Assembly (NCBI GenBank): GCA_020347585.1
Contig: CP070733.1
Location: forward strand, 2,334,174 to 2,353,390
Origin: Pseudomonadota bacterium
GTDB lineage: Bacteria; Pseudomonadota; Gammaproteobacteria; CAMYNG01
Reading direction: 5' to 3'
DNA length: 19,217 bases
Both the position numbers and the translations under genes were made by a program. Below the pieces are notes generated by a model. The model was not told the origin of the DNA. It was given only the letters and a program-made list of their open reading frames with translations, and made no database searches. Below are positions 1 to 6,518 of this stretch, one piece after another (within the stretch, counting starts at the first letter, position 1; every line of letters begins with the position of its first letter).

Positions 1-145
1 CGGGGCTGATGGCACGGTGTAATTTTGTGGCGATATAGCCTGGCTGCCTGCGGAAAAATGCCGCGAACGTCTCCCACATTGCCAATGCCTCGGTCTCCAT
101 GCCCTCGGGAACTTCAAACGGGTTAATCACGATGATGTTGGTCAC
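1..145 (-). CDS. Antibiotic biosynthesis monooxygenase (ABM) domain protein, 5' part only
   Basis: The first 48 codons are visible and the rest lies beyond the window edge. The reading begins VTNIIVINPFEVPEG and continues with MWETFAAFFRRQPGY. This is the beta strand followed by an amphipathic helix typical of the ABM dimeric alpha-beta barrel, a fold shared by small haem-degrading enzymes, quinol monooxygenases and many proteins of unknown role. The start is GTG at 145, chosen because AGGGAG sits about 8 nt upstream and no ATG fits. It is the last visible gene of a minus-strand run behind the ArsR, AHSA1 and TfoX-N genes, 60 bp after the TfoX-N gene, so co-transcription is likely. The substrate cannot be told from this fragment. 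Confidence 0.7.
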   Translation of the reverse strand, partial: MTNIIVINPFEVPEGMETEALAMWETFAAFFRRQPGYIATKLHRAISP

Positions 146-205
146 AGCTTGCTCCCTGTTGTGTTGGTGCTATGCGAAGTATTGCTGGTTACGATGCGGC
201 GCATG

Positions 206-544
206 TTATTTAGGTTGCTTCACCGGCAGAGAACAGGCATAGCCGGTACCAAGCCGCACCCAGCGCTTGAGGGAGTCGGACCGCCTGATGCCCTCGTGTG
301 CCACCATCACCAACCCCTTCATCGGTTTCCCGGTAAAGTCACACACCCGTGCGTGGGGTCGTGTGAGCGCATTGTCGTACGCGTGTGGGCCGGTGCGTAC
401 GACCAGGTTGCGCTCCTGGATGCCGCAGCACATGTTGCCGTTTACCATGAAGGCAATGCCGCCAAACATCTTGCGTTCGGTGACGCCGGTGGCGTCTTGC
501 AGCGCACGCCGTACGCGTTTCGCCAGTGCTTCATCGTATGCCAC
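206..544 (-). CDS. TfoX N-terminal domain protein
   Basis: A 112-residue protein consisting only of the TfoX/Sxy N-terminal domain. The family signature RKMFGGIAFMVNGNMCCGI lies at about residues 24-42, and the short sequence VVRTGPHAYDNAL follows. Full-length TfoX/Sxy controls competence genes and has an additional C-terminal domain, which is missing here. Stand-alone N-domain proteins are common, and their role is not established. The start is GTG at 544, with GGGAG 10 nt upstream. It lies 46 bp downstream of the AHSA1 gene on the same strand, probably in the operon led by the ArsR gene. Genes of this type are often found with SRPBCC and ArsR genes, so a role in small-molecule response is more likely than competence, though this is inference. 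Confidence 0.8.
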   Translation of the reverse strand: MAYDEALAKRVRRALQDATGVTERKMFGGIAFMVNGNMCCGIQERNLVVRTGPHAYDNALTRPHARVCDFTGKPMKGLVMVAHEGIRRSDSLKRWVRLGTGYACSLPVKQPK

Positions 545-590
545 AGTGTCATTGCTCCCTGCACGTGCGCTCCGTTACGAATCTTCGACT

Positions 591-1070
591 TTACCAATCC
601 AGGTATTTCCCCAGGCAGTGCAGGCAGCCCTCCCAACCCTCGCGGTGTGCTTCGTGCGCTTCGTCGGTGGGCAGTTTCTCGTGCAGCAGCACCAATTCGG
701 TTTGCTTGCCGCGGGCGGTGAAATCCAGGGTGACCAGTGTCTCGCCGATGTCCATGCCGTTTTCCACCCAAGCCCAGGTAAATGCGAGGCGTTGATGGGG
801 GCGGATCTCGACGAAGGTGCCCTCCACCACGTGCTCGGTGCCCGCAGGCCCGGTGGTATCGTCGTCGTTGCGGGTGATAAGGCGAAAACGGTACTTGCCG
901 CCTACGCGCAACTCGTACGCCTCGACCCGTGTAACCATGTCATCCACTGGTCCCATCCATTTCTCCAGGGCTTCGACCGTGGTCCAGGCCGCAAACACCC
1001 GCTCGGGCGGCGCATCAAAGGTGCGGCGAATCTCAAGGCTTGCGGCGGTGGTTTGTGCGGCGATATCCAT
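591..1070 (-). CDS. AHSA1/SRPBCC-domain protein (Aha1-like START fold)
   Basis: A 159-residue protein of the activator-of-Hsp90-ATPase 1-like branch of the SRPBCC superfamily, a helix-grip fold that encloses a hydrophobic ligand cavity. Typical landmarks are RTFDAPPERVFAAWT near residue 16, the KWMGP turn, and GGKYRF. The C-terminal half carries GTFVEIRPHQRLAFTW and ends in the long helix HREGWEGCLHCLGKYL. The ATG at 1070 has GGAGGA just upstream, inside the end of the ArsR gene. The two genes overlap by 38 bp in different frames, so translation is probably coupled. ArsR/AHSA1 pairs are widespread, and the SRPBCC protein is thought to bind or process a small hydrophobic compound. No ligand can be named. 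Confidence 0.88.
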   Translation of the reverse strand: MDIAAQTTAASLEIRRTFDAPPERVFAAWTTVEALEKWMGPVDDMVTRVEAYELRVGGKYRFRLITRNDDDTTGPAGTEHVVEGTFVEIRPHQRLAFTWAWVENGMDIGETLVTLDFTARGKQTELVLLHEKLPTDEAHEAHREGWEGCLHCLGKYLDW

Positions 1071-1410
1071 GGGTGTCCTCCCCTGTGGTTTCTTCCAGAT
1101 AGTCGGCTAGGGCATCCAGCCGGTCGTCCCAGAATTGTTGGTATTCGGCGATCCAGTCGGCTGCGTCGCGCAGTGGGCCGGGTGTGATTCGGCAGCGGCG
1201 CACCCTGCCCAAGCGGTCCTGGGCCACCAGTCCGGCGCCCGCCAGCACCCGTACGTGTTTGGATACCGCAGCCAGCGACATGGCATAGGGCTCGGCGAGC
1301 TCGCCCATGCTCAGCGTGCTTTCCGCAAGGCGTGACAGGATGGAGCGCCGCGTAGGGTCGGCCAGTGCGGCAAAGGTCGCATCCAACGGCTCGGTGCTAT
1401 ATTTAACCAT
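1033..1410 (-). CDS. ArsR-family winged-helix transcriptional repressor
   Basis: A 125-residue regulator of the SdpR-like, metal-independent branch of ArsR. The N-terminus ATFAALADPTRRSIL is characteristic. The helix-turn-helix spans about residues 31-65, with LSMGELAEPYAMSLAAVSKH and then VRVLAGAGLV, followed by a wing around DRLGRVRRCRI. The metal-binding ELCVCDL motif of classical ArsR/SmtB is absent, as expected for this branch. It heads the minus-strand run ArsR, AHSA1, TfoX-N, ABM and probably represses it. Its ATG lies inside a perfect 34-bp palindrome and has no Shine-Dalgarno upstream. A promoter placed as described at 1418-1445 would start transcription almost on the A of the ATG, giving a leaderless mRNA. 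Confidence 0.92.
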   Translation of the reverse strand: MVKYSTEPLDATFAALADPTRRSILSRLAESTLSMGELAEPYAMSLAAVSKHVRVLAGAGLVAQDRLGRVRRCRITPGPLRDAADWIAEYQQFWDDRLDALADYLEETTGEDTHGYRRTNHRRKP

Positions 1411-1427
1411 ATGGTTAAATATAGCAC
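1394..1427. promoter_or_regulatory. 34-bp perfect palindrome, probable ArsR-family operator
   Basis: Each 17-base arm is the exact reverse complement of the other, with the centre between 1410 and 1411. The core is ATTTAACCAT followed by ATGGTTAAAT. The right half on the coding strand is the first codons of the ArsR gene (M-V-K-Y-S), so operator and coding sequence coincide. A dimeric winged-helix repressor bound here would cover the -10 element and the start codon. That the ArsR protein binds here is inference from position and symmetry. Confidence 0.8.
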
Positions 1428-1445
1428 GACGTTCGCGGTTAGCAA
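1418..1445 (-). promoter_or_regulatory. Predicted sigma70 promoter of the ArsR operon
   Basis: Read on the minus strand, TTGCTA (1445-1440) and TATATT (1423-1418) are separated by 16 bp. The -10 lies in the palindrome, and the expected start is at about 1411-1410, at the A of the ArsR start codon. The match is 4/6 for -35 and 5/6 for -10. Confidence 0.5.
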
Positions 1446-1496
1446 GGGCGGGGGGCGAAAAATGCCGGCGCAGCGAAAGGAGGTCGCTACCGGGGT

Positions 1497-2561
1497 TCAG
1501 GCCCGCTTCTGCAAGGCCTCGAGTTCCTTCTCCACACCGCGCAGGCGTTTGCGCAGTTCAACGAGTTGCTGTGCGACGGCGGTGTTCCTGAAGTAGTCCT
1601 TCACCGGCTGCAGCGGCAGCCCGGCGTAGACACCGGGCTCCGTCACGTCGCTGATGACCCCGGCGCGCTGTACCAGCACCACGTCATCGGTGATGGTGAG
1701 ATGATCGAGGATGCCGGTCTGACCACTGGCGAGCATGCGCTTGCCGATGCGCGTCGAACCGGCAATCACGGTGTGTGCTGTAAGGATGCAATCTCGGTCA
1801 AGAAATACGTTGTGCGCAATGTGGCACAGTGCATCGAGCTTGCAGCCTGCGCTGATGCGCGTTTCATGGTATGTCGCGCGATCGATATTGCAGTTCGCTC
1901 CCAGCACCACGTCATCCTCAATGACGACCTTGCCGCGCTGGGGGATACGGTGACTTCTGCGCTCCTCGTCCTGGGCGAAACCAAAGCCCTCCATGCCAAT
2001 GATGCAGCCGGACTGTACCTCGACCCGATCGCCAAGTTCGCAGTTGTAACCCACCACGACATTGGGGTGTAGTATCGAATCTGCGCCGATGCTGGCGCCC
2101 TCTTCGATTACCGTGTTAGCCATGATGACCGTGCCCTTGCCGATGTTTACGTCACGGCCGAGCACTGCGCCAGGCCCAATGAGGGCGTTATCCGCGACTT
2201 GCGCGGTATCGTGAATAACCGCCGAGGAGTGGATGCGCGGCCACTCGGTCGCGCGAAAATCGCGATCGTCGTAGGCCTGGCGCAGCAAGGCGTTGGCGAG
2301 TCGCACATTGGCGGCAGTTAGCACCGCCGTTTTGGCGAGGGTGGAGAAACTCCCGGCGAGATCAGGGCGGGTGACGATGGCGGCGGGTGCGGCCGCGAGC
2401 GCCGCGTCCACGAACTTGTCGCTATCGACAAACACTAGCGAGTCCGGCGTGCATTCGTCGACCGGATCAATGCGGGTCACGGTGGCGTCCGGGCCGGACA
2501 TGTCTTGCAGAATGCCGCGCGCTTTGAAGTCGTGCAGAATCCCGGCAGCTTGCTTGTTCAT
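1497..2561 (-). CDS. lpxD: LpxD-like UDP-3-O-acyl-glucosamine N-acyltransferase
   Basis: A 354-residue left-handed beta-helix acyltransferase. LpxD adds a 3-hydroxyacyl chain from acyl-ACP to UDP-3-O-acyl-glucosamine in lipid A synthesis, in the cytoplasm. An N-terminal uridine-binding-type domain covers residues 1 to about 100, hexapeptide repeats (for example IGPGAVLGRDVNIG) run from about 110 to 320, and a C-terminal charged helix ends the protein. The acyl-pocket GFGF motif is at about 192 and the catalytic histidine of IAHN at about 250. The start is ATG at 2561, with AAGGAG 10 nt upstream. An in-frame ATG at 2612 lacks this support. The gene lies alone behind a sugar kinase, away from the usual bamA-lpxD-fabZ-lpxA cluster, and parts are divergent (NCNIDRATYHET), so it may be a second copy with another sugar substrate. 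Confidence 0.82.
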   Translation of the reverse strand: MNKQAAGILHDFKARGILQDMSGPDATVTRIDPVDECTPDSLVFVDSDKFVDAALAAAPAAIVTRPDLAGSFSTLAKTAVLTAANVRLANALLRQAYDDRDFRATEWPRIHSSAVIHDTAQVADNALIGPGAVLGRDVNIGKGTVIMANTVIEEGASIGADSILHPNVVVGYNCELGDRVEVQSGCIIGMEGFGFAQDEERRSHRIPQRGKVVIEDDVVLGANCNIDRATYHETRISAGCKLDALCHIAHNVFLDRDCILTAHTVIAGSTRIGKRMLASGQTGILDHLTITDDVVLVQRAGVISDVTEPGVYAGLPLQPVKDYFRNTAVAQQLVELRKRLRGVEKELEALQKRA

Positions 2562-2657
2562 TTTAGTTCGACTCCTTCGTCCCGCGGTGTTGGTCGGGCG
2601 TATTGCGTTCAACAGACTTGAAGAATAGCACGCGGCCTGCGCTCGGCTGTGTCGCTG

Positions 2658-3542
2658 TTACCTCTGCAGTCTGTCGAAGCCGGCTTGCCCAACCTTTTTC
2701 CCGGCCAGGCGGCAGGCGTGCTCCAGAGCCGCATTCAGGTTACCCCCCTGTGACAGTGCGTCAATGATGCCCGCGTTGAAGGTATCGCCTGCACCGATGG
2801 TGTCCACCACTTCGGGCGGGGTAAATGCCGGACTCGCAAACTCATTGCCGTCGGCATCGCATGCGACCGCCCCTTGGGCACCACGCGTGCAGATAAGCAC
2901 GGCGGCAGGTGCAATTGTACGCACCGCATCGAACAAAGCCGTCGGGTCGCCATAACCCCGTGCTGTCATAAAGCTGCGCGAGAATAACAGGATGTCTGCG
3001 AGAGGGAACAACTGGTCGATGCCTTCGCGATCCTTTTCCACCTCAACCGAGATCGGCTGGTCGATGCGGCGTTCGTGCGCATGGCGCAGCATCTGCGCGG
3101 TCTCAGCGACGTTGCGTCCTTCAAAGTGCAGCCAGTCGAATTCCTCGATCGGGATTTGGGAGAAATGTGTGAAATCGAATTCAGGCAGATCGCGAAAATG
3201 CACAATCGTTCGCGAGCCGTTGGCGCGATTGAGCGTGATATACGAGGTAGGCGCCTTGCTGAACTCGACCCGCTGGCAAAAGTGCGTGCTAACGTGATGA
3301 TCCAGCAAGTCCTGTTCGATGCGCCGGCCGTGGGGGTCGTCGGCCAGTACCCCGGCGAAATCCACGCGGTGGCCAAACTGCGCCAGGACGCAGGCGGTAT
3401 TTGCGGCGTTGCCACCGCGCGCGAGACGCTGGGCGATGGCGCGCATCTCCTCATCTTCACCGGGATAGCGGTCGACGATATTGATTATATCGAGTGCGGC
3501 GATTCCAACGGCGAGGATGTGAGTCACGACGGCGTTGTGCAA
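2658..3542 (-). CDS. PfkB-family sugar kinase, ketohexokinase-like
   Basis: A 294-residue ribokinase/PfkB kinase, which phosphorylates a sugar or nucleoside with ATP in the cytoplasm. Family signature 1 is seen as GGNAANTACVLAQFG from residue 43. Signature 2, DTIGAGDTFNAG, is at about 247-258, with catalytic Asp near 253 and the anion hole formed by GAGD. The segment HFEGRN at about 139-144 and the GGNAANT form are shared with ketohexokinases, so fructose or a related ketose is a reasonable guess. The start is placed at TTG 3542, preceded by AGAGG with a 10-nt spacer and by an in-frame stop. GTG at 3527 is an alternative without a ribosome site. A CRP-type site lies about 85 bp upstream. The LpxD-like gene follows on the same strand after 96 bp. 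Confidence 0.87.
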   Translation of the reverse strand: MHNAVVTHILAVGIAALDIINIVDRYPGEDEEMRAIAQRLARGGNAANTACVLAQFGHRVDFAGVLADDPHGRRIEQDLLDHHVSTHFCQRVEFSKAPTSYITLNRANGSRTIVHFRDLPEFDFTHFSQIPIEEFDWLHFEGRNVAETAQMLRHAHERRIDQPISVEVEKDREGIDQLFPLADILLFSRSFMTARGYGDPTALFDAVRTIAPAAVLICTRGAQGAVACDADGNEFASPAFTPPEVVDTIGAGDTFNAGIIDALSQGGNLNAALEHACRLAGKKVGQAGFDRLQR

Positions 3543-3619
3543 TTAAAACCGACCTCTAACGTACCATATAAAAAAGGTGGCGGGCGTCGCCTGGTACGCC
3601 CTAACCTGGCTTCTGGCGT

Positions 3620-3635
3620 TGTGACCCAGTTCACA
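3620..3635. promoter_or_regulatory. CRP/FNR-family binding site (TGTGA-N6-TCACA)
   Basis: TGTGA CCCAGT TCACA is a perfect match to the symmetric CRP core in the 341-bp gap between the divergent sugar kinase and DUF898 genes (3543-3883). On the minus strand a TATGGT -10 candidate (3568-3563) has no good -35. With a start near 3556 the site would be centred about 70 bp upstream, near a usual class I activator position. This suggests catabolite or Vfr-like control of the kinase gene. A 6-bp hairpin, CCAGTG-N4-CACTGG, lies beside it at 3645-3660. Nothing else stands out in this gap. Confidence 0.65.
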
Positions 3636-3883
3636 AACCTCGTTCCAGTGCCACCACTGGCAGTGTATCGCGGCATCCTGTACCATCGCTGGCGATTTTC
3701 TCTACGCGAGAATACTGAAGACCCTGCGTGTCGCGCCGATAAAACCTGTTGGGGCGATTGCAGTCACCGGCCAACTTTCCCCCCCACGGCCGCTGTGATC
3801 GGGACAGCGAGTAACTGCGTGCTGGCGCGAGCCAGTATTGACGCGGCCTCGTGAAACGAACAAGGCATGAGGTGGGGTATCAC

Positions 3884-4960
3884 ATGGACACACGACTCGG
3901 TAGCGCGGTGAGCATCAAGTCACTGCAATTCACCGGCAAGGCCGGCGAGTATTTTAAGATCTGGATTGTTAACATCCTGTTGACCATCGTAACCCTGGGT
4001 ATCTATTCCGCCTGGGCCAAGGTTCGCACCAACCGCTATTTCTACGGCAACACCATTCTGGATAATGCCGGCTTTGAATACCTGGCCAATCCGGTTTCCA
4101 TCCTTAAGGGGCGTTTGATCGCCACTGCGTTTTTCATCATCTACGCGGTCGTCGGTCAATTCATGCCGTTAGCGCAGATTGGCTTCAGCCTGGTGTTATT
4201 GCTGTTGTTGCCGTGGCTGGTGGTGCAGGCCATGGTGTTTCGCACCCGCAACACCAGCTATCGCAATATCCGCTTTGGCTTTCAGCGCCGCTTCGGCCAG
4301 GCGGCCATGGTGTTCATTGTCCTGCCAATCCTTGCGGGCATCACACTGGGGTTGGCGTACCCGTACTTCCAGCGCCGCCGCCATCAGTTCATGATGGAAA
4401 GCGCTTCGTACGGCAACACCCGGTTTGAATTCGCCGCTAGCACGGGTAGTTTTTATACGATCTACCTTGCGGCGGTGGGCGTGACCCTGGTGTCGCTGGT
4501 GGTAGTTGCGCTGGTCGCGGCGATCGCTGCAGGCATCGCAGTCGCGCTACTTGGCGGCGAGGCGGCTTTGCAACAAGGCGCAAACGAGCAATTTGGCGCT
4601 ATCGGGGCGGTGATGCCGATGATCTTCATGCCGCTGATCTACTTGGCGCTGTTCGCCTTCGTCAAAGCCAAAACAACCAATCTAGTGTGGAACGAACTGA
4701 CCCTCGGCCCGCACGGTTTCACAAGCGAACTGAAGTTCATGAAACTGTTCTGGCTGTATATTTCCAACACGTTTGCCATCATTTTGTCTCTGGGCCTGCT
4801 GGTCCCGTGGGCCAAGGTGCGTATGGCGCGCTACCGCGTCGAGCACATCCGGGTCTGCGTTGCCGGTGACCTCGATGGCTTTATTGCCGCCGAGCAAGCC
4901 AACGTAACCAGCACTGCCGAGGGCGTTAGCGACGTCTTCGACATCGATATCGGCCTGTGA
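3884..4960 (+). CDS. DUF898 (YjgN-type) polytopic inner-membrane protein
   Basis: A 358-residue membrane protein of the DUF898/YjgN family, function unknown. The family's repeated motif is clear. FTGKAGEYFKIWIVNILLT with LGIYSAWAKVRTNRYFYGNT occurs near residues 14-60, and related copies recur as ASYGNTRFEFAASTGSFYTIY and LFWLYISNTFAIILSLGLLV with PWAKVRMARYR. The protein appears to consist of diverged repeats, each with hydrophobic helices, giving roughly six to eight membrane segments. The start is ATG at 3884 with GAGGTGGGG upstream. The earlier in-frame start at 3851 has no such support. The stop overlaps the GTG of the next gene (GTGA). Pairing with an M48 protease is common for this family, so the two probably act together in the membrane. 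Confidence 0.85.
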   Translation: MDTRLGSAVSIKSLQFTGKAGEYFKIWIVNILLTIVTLGIYSAWAKVRTNRYFYGNTILDNAGFEYLANPVSILKGRLIATAFFIIYAVVGQFMPLAQIGFSLVLLLLLPWLVVQAMVFRTRNTSYRNIRFGFQRRFGQAAMVFIVLPILAGITLGLAYPYFQRRRHQFMMESASYGNTRFEFAASTGSFYTIYLAAVGVTLVSLVVVALVAAIAAGIAVALLGGEAALQQGANEQFGAIGAVMPMIFMPLIYLALFAFVKAKTTNLVWNELTLGPHGFTSELKFMKLFWLYISNTFAIILSLGLLVPWAKVRMARYRVEHIRVCVAGDLDGFIAAEQANVTSTAEGVSDVFDIDIGL

Positions 4961-5988
4961 GGGAGATCGGTGCCGGCTACTACGACGGCCGCACCTCCCG
5001 GCGTACGGAGGTGCGGGTAGTCTTCTACCGTAGTGGCGAAGTTCGCCTTGCCGGTCCCGATATCGAACAGACGTTTCGCCTCAAAGATCTCACGATTAGC
5101 CCGCGTGTGGGCAACACGCCGCGCACCATCGAACTGAGCGGCGGCGCCAAGTGTGAAACCCTGGATAACGATGCTGTCGATGCCGTGCTCAAAGAGCAGG
5201 GCGCAGCCGGCGCACATGGCCTCGTGCACCGGCTCGAAAGCCGTTGGCGCTACGTCGCCGTCGCGCTGATTTTCACGGTCGCCTTCGTGTGGGGCTTCGT
5301 GACCTACGGCATACCGTCCTTGGCGCGGCAGGTCGCCTTTGCTGTACCGCCGGAGGTAGACGATGCGCTTGGCAGCGGTACGCTGCAGGCGATGGACGAG
5401 GTGTTCTTCGCCGAGTCACAACTGGATGCAGTGACCCGCGAGCGCTTTGTCAAACGTTTTACCACCATGACGCAAGGGCTCGACGACGGGCACGCGTACC
5501 AACTCGAGTTTCGCGCCAGCGAGGAAATCGGTGCCAATGCGTTCGCGCTGCCCTCGGGCATCATCGTGGTGACCGATGAACTGGTGCAGATCGCCGAGGA
5601 CGACGACGAAGTGGTTGGCGTGCTGGCCCACGAGATCGGTCATGTTGTGCATCGCCACGGCTTGCGCACCGTGCTGCAGGACTCGGCAGTTGCGCTGTTG
5701 CTTGCCGTGATGACCGGCGACATCGCTTCCTCATCCAGCCTGGCAGCAGCATTGCCGGCCGCCCTGGCACACGCCAAGTACTCGCGCGAATTTGAGACCG
5801 AGGCCGACGACTATGCCTGGCACTACATGCGCGAGCACAACATTCCAGCTGAACACTTTGCCGCCATTCTCACTCGCATGGGCGAGGGCGAGGGCGACGA
5901 GGAGCAGGAGGCGGGCATCGAGGACTATTTGTCGTCGCACCCGGTAACCGCTGAGCGCGTCAAGCGTTTTACCGCCGAAGCCGACTAG
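4957..5988 (+). CDS. Membrane-anchored M48-family zinc metalloprotease
   Basis: A 343-residue peptidase. Residues 1-95 form a soluble N-terminal region without a recognised domain. One membrane segment follows at about 98-118 (YVAVALIFTVAFVWGFV), then an M48 catalytic domain. The zinc motif HEIGH is at about 225-229, with the third ligand probably Glu280 of ETEADDYA. The usual NAFALPSG strand is at about 194-201. Most M48 enzymes of this type act in the periplasm on misfolded or membrane proteins. Here the anchor is internal, so the N-terminal region would lie on the cytoplasmic side. Translation starts at GTG 4957, overlapping the DUF898 stop by 4 bp, so the pair is translationally coupled. 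The substrate is unknown. Confidence 0.85.
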   Translation: MREIGAGYYDGRTSRRTEVRVVFYRSGEVRLAGPDIEQTFRLKDLTISPRVGNTPRTIELSGGAKCETLDNDAVDAVLKEQGAAGAHGLVHRLESRWRYVAVALIFTVAFVWGFVTYGIPSLARQVAFAVPPEVDDALGSGTLQAMDEVFFAESQLDAVTRERFVKRFTTMTQGLDDGHAYQLEFRASEEIGANAFALPSGIIVVTDELVQIAEDDDEVVGVLAHEIGHVVHRHGLRTVLQDSAVALLLAVMTGDIASSSSLAAALPAALAHAKYSREFETEADDYAWHYMREHNIPAEHFAAILTRMGEGEGDEEQEAGIEDYLSSHPVTAERVKRFTAEAD

Positions 5989-6071
5989 CGTGTGGGTTGG
6001 CGTGAGCCGGGCAATGCGCCTGCCACGTCTCTGCTACACTCCTTGAACGCAACGGGGGAAGATTGGGTGCA

Positions 6072-6479
6072 ATGAGCCAGGATGACAAAGGTCTTGTCAC
6101 CCATCGCGGTGGCTGCCACTGCGGCGCGGTTGCGTTCGAGGTAGACGCGCCAGCGGACCTGGTGGTGCAGGAGTGCAACTGCTCCATCTGCTCGAAGACC
6201 GCCTACCTTCACCTGGTGGTGCCGCGCTCGCATTTTCGCCTGCTGCACGGTGAAGAAAAGCTCGCCACCTATACCTTCAACACCGGTGTCGCAAAGCATC
6301 TGTTCTGCACCACCTGTGGCATAAAATCGTTCTATGTGCCACGCTCCAACCCCAACGGCTATAGCGTGAACGCGCGTTGCCTGGACGAGTCCACCATCTC
6401 CTCGCTCACCATTGAGCAGTTCGACGGGCGTAACTGGGAACAAAACGCCCACACACTGGCACACCTGACGGACGAGTGA
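6072..6479 (+). CDS. Gfa/CENP-V-family zinc protein (glutathione-dependent formaldehyde-activating type)
   Basis: A 135-residue protein with the mss4-like zinc fold of the Gfa family. The cysteines are in the expected order: CHCGA at 15-19, CNCSIC at 35-40 and CTTCG at about 79-83. The neighbouring sequence is YTFNTGVAKHLFCTTCGIKS. Gfa itself was described as joining formaldehyde to glutathione. Most relatives, including CENP-V-like ones, have no proven reaction, so the name should be read as a family label. ATG 6072 is chosen because it begins the usual short N-terminus. TTG at 6063 is in frame but only 3 nt from the GGGGGAA sequence. It converges with the methyltransferase gene, with 15 bp between the stops. 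Confidence 0.85.
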   Translation: MSQDDKGLVTHRGGCHCGAVAFEVDAPADLVVQECNCSICSKTAYLHLVVPRSHFRLLHGEEKLATYTFNTGVAKHLFCTTCGIKSFYVPRSNPNGYSVNARCLDESTISSLTIEQFDGRNWEQNAHTLAHLTDE

Positions 6480-6493
6480 GCGCGACGGAGATC

Positions 6494-6518
6494 TTCAGCG
6501 CGGTTTGCGCGCGCTGAA
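6494..6518. terminator. Hairpin at a convergent gene junction, possible T-less bidirectional terminator
   Basis: TTCAGCGCG and CGCGCTGAA pair perfectly (9 bp) around a 7-base loop, overlapping the methyltransferase stop codon and following the Gfa stop by 15 bp. No T-run follows on either strand, so classical intrinsic termination is not supported. It could stabilise the 3' ends or assist termination. Confidence 0.3.

Noticed and set aside
149..1187. Long plus-strand open frames across the ArsR operon
   Set aside because: They run opposite to four well-recognised minus-strand genes, have no ribosome site and no family resemblance. They arise from the high GC content.
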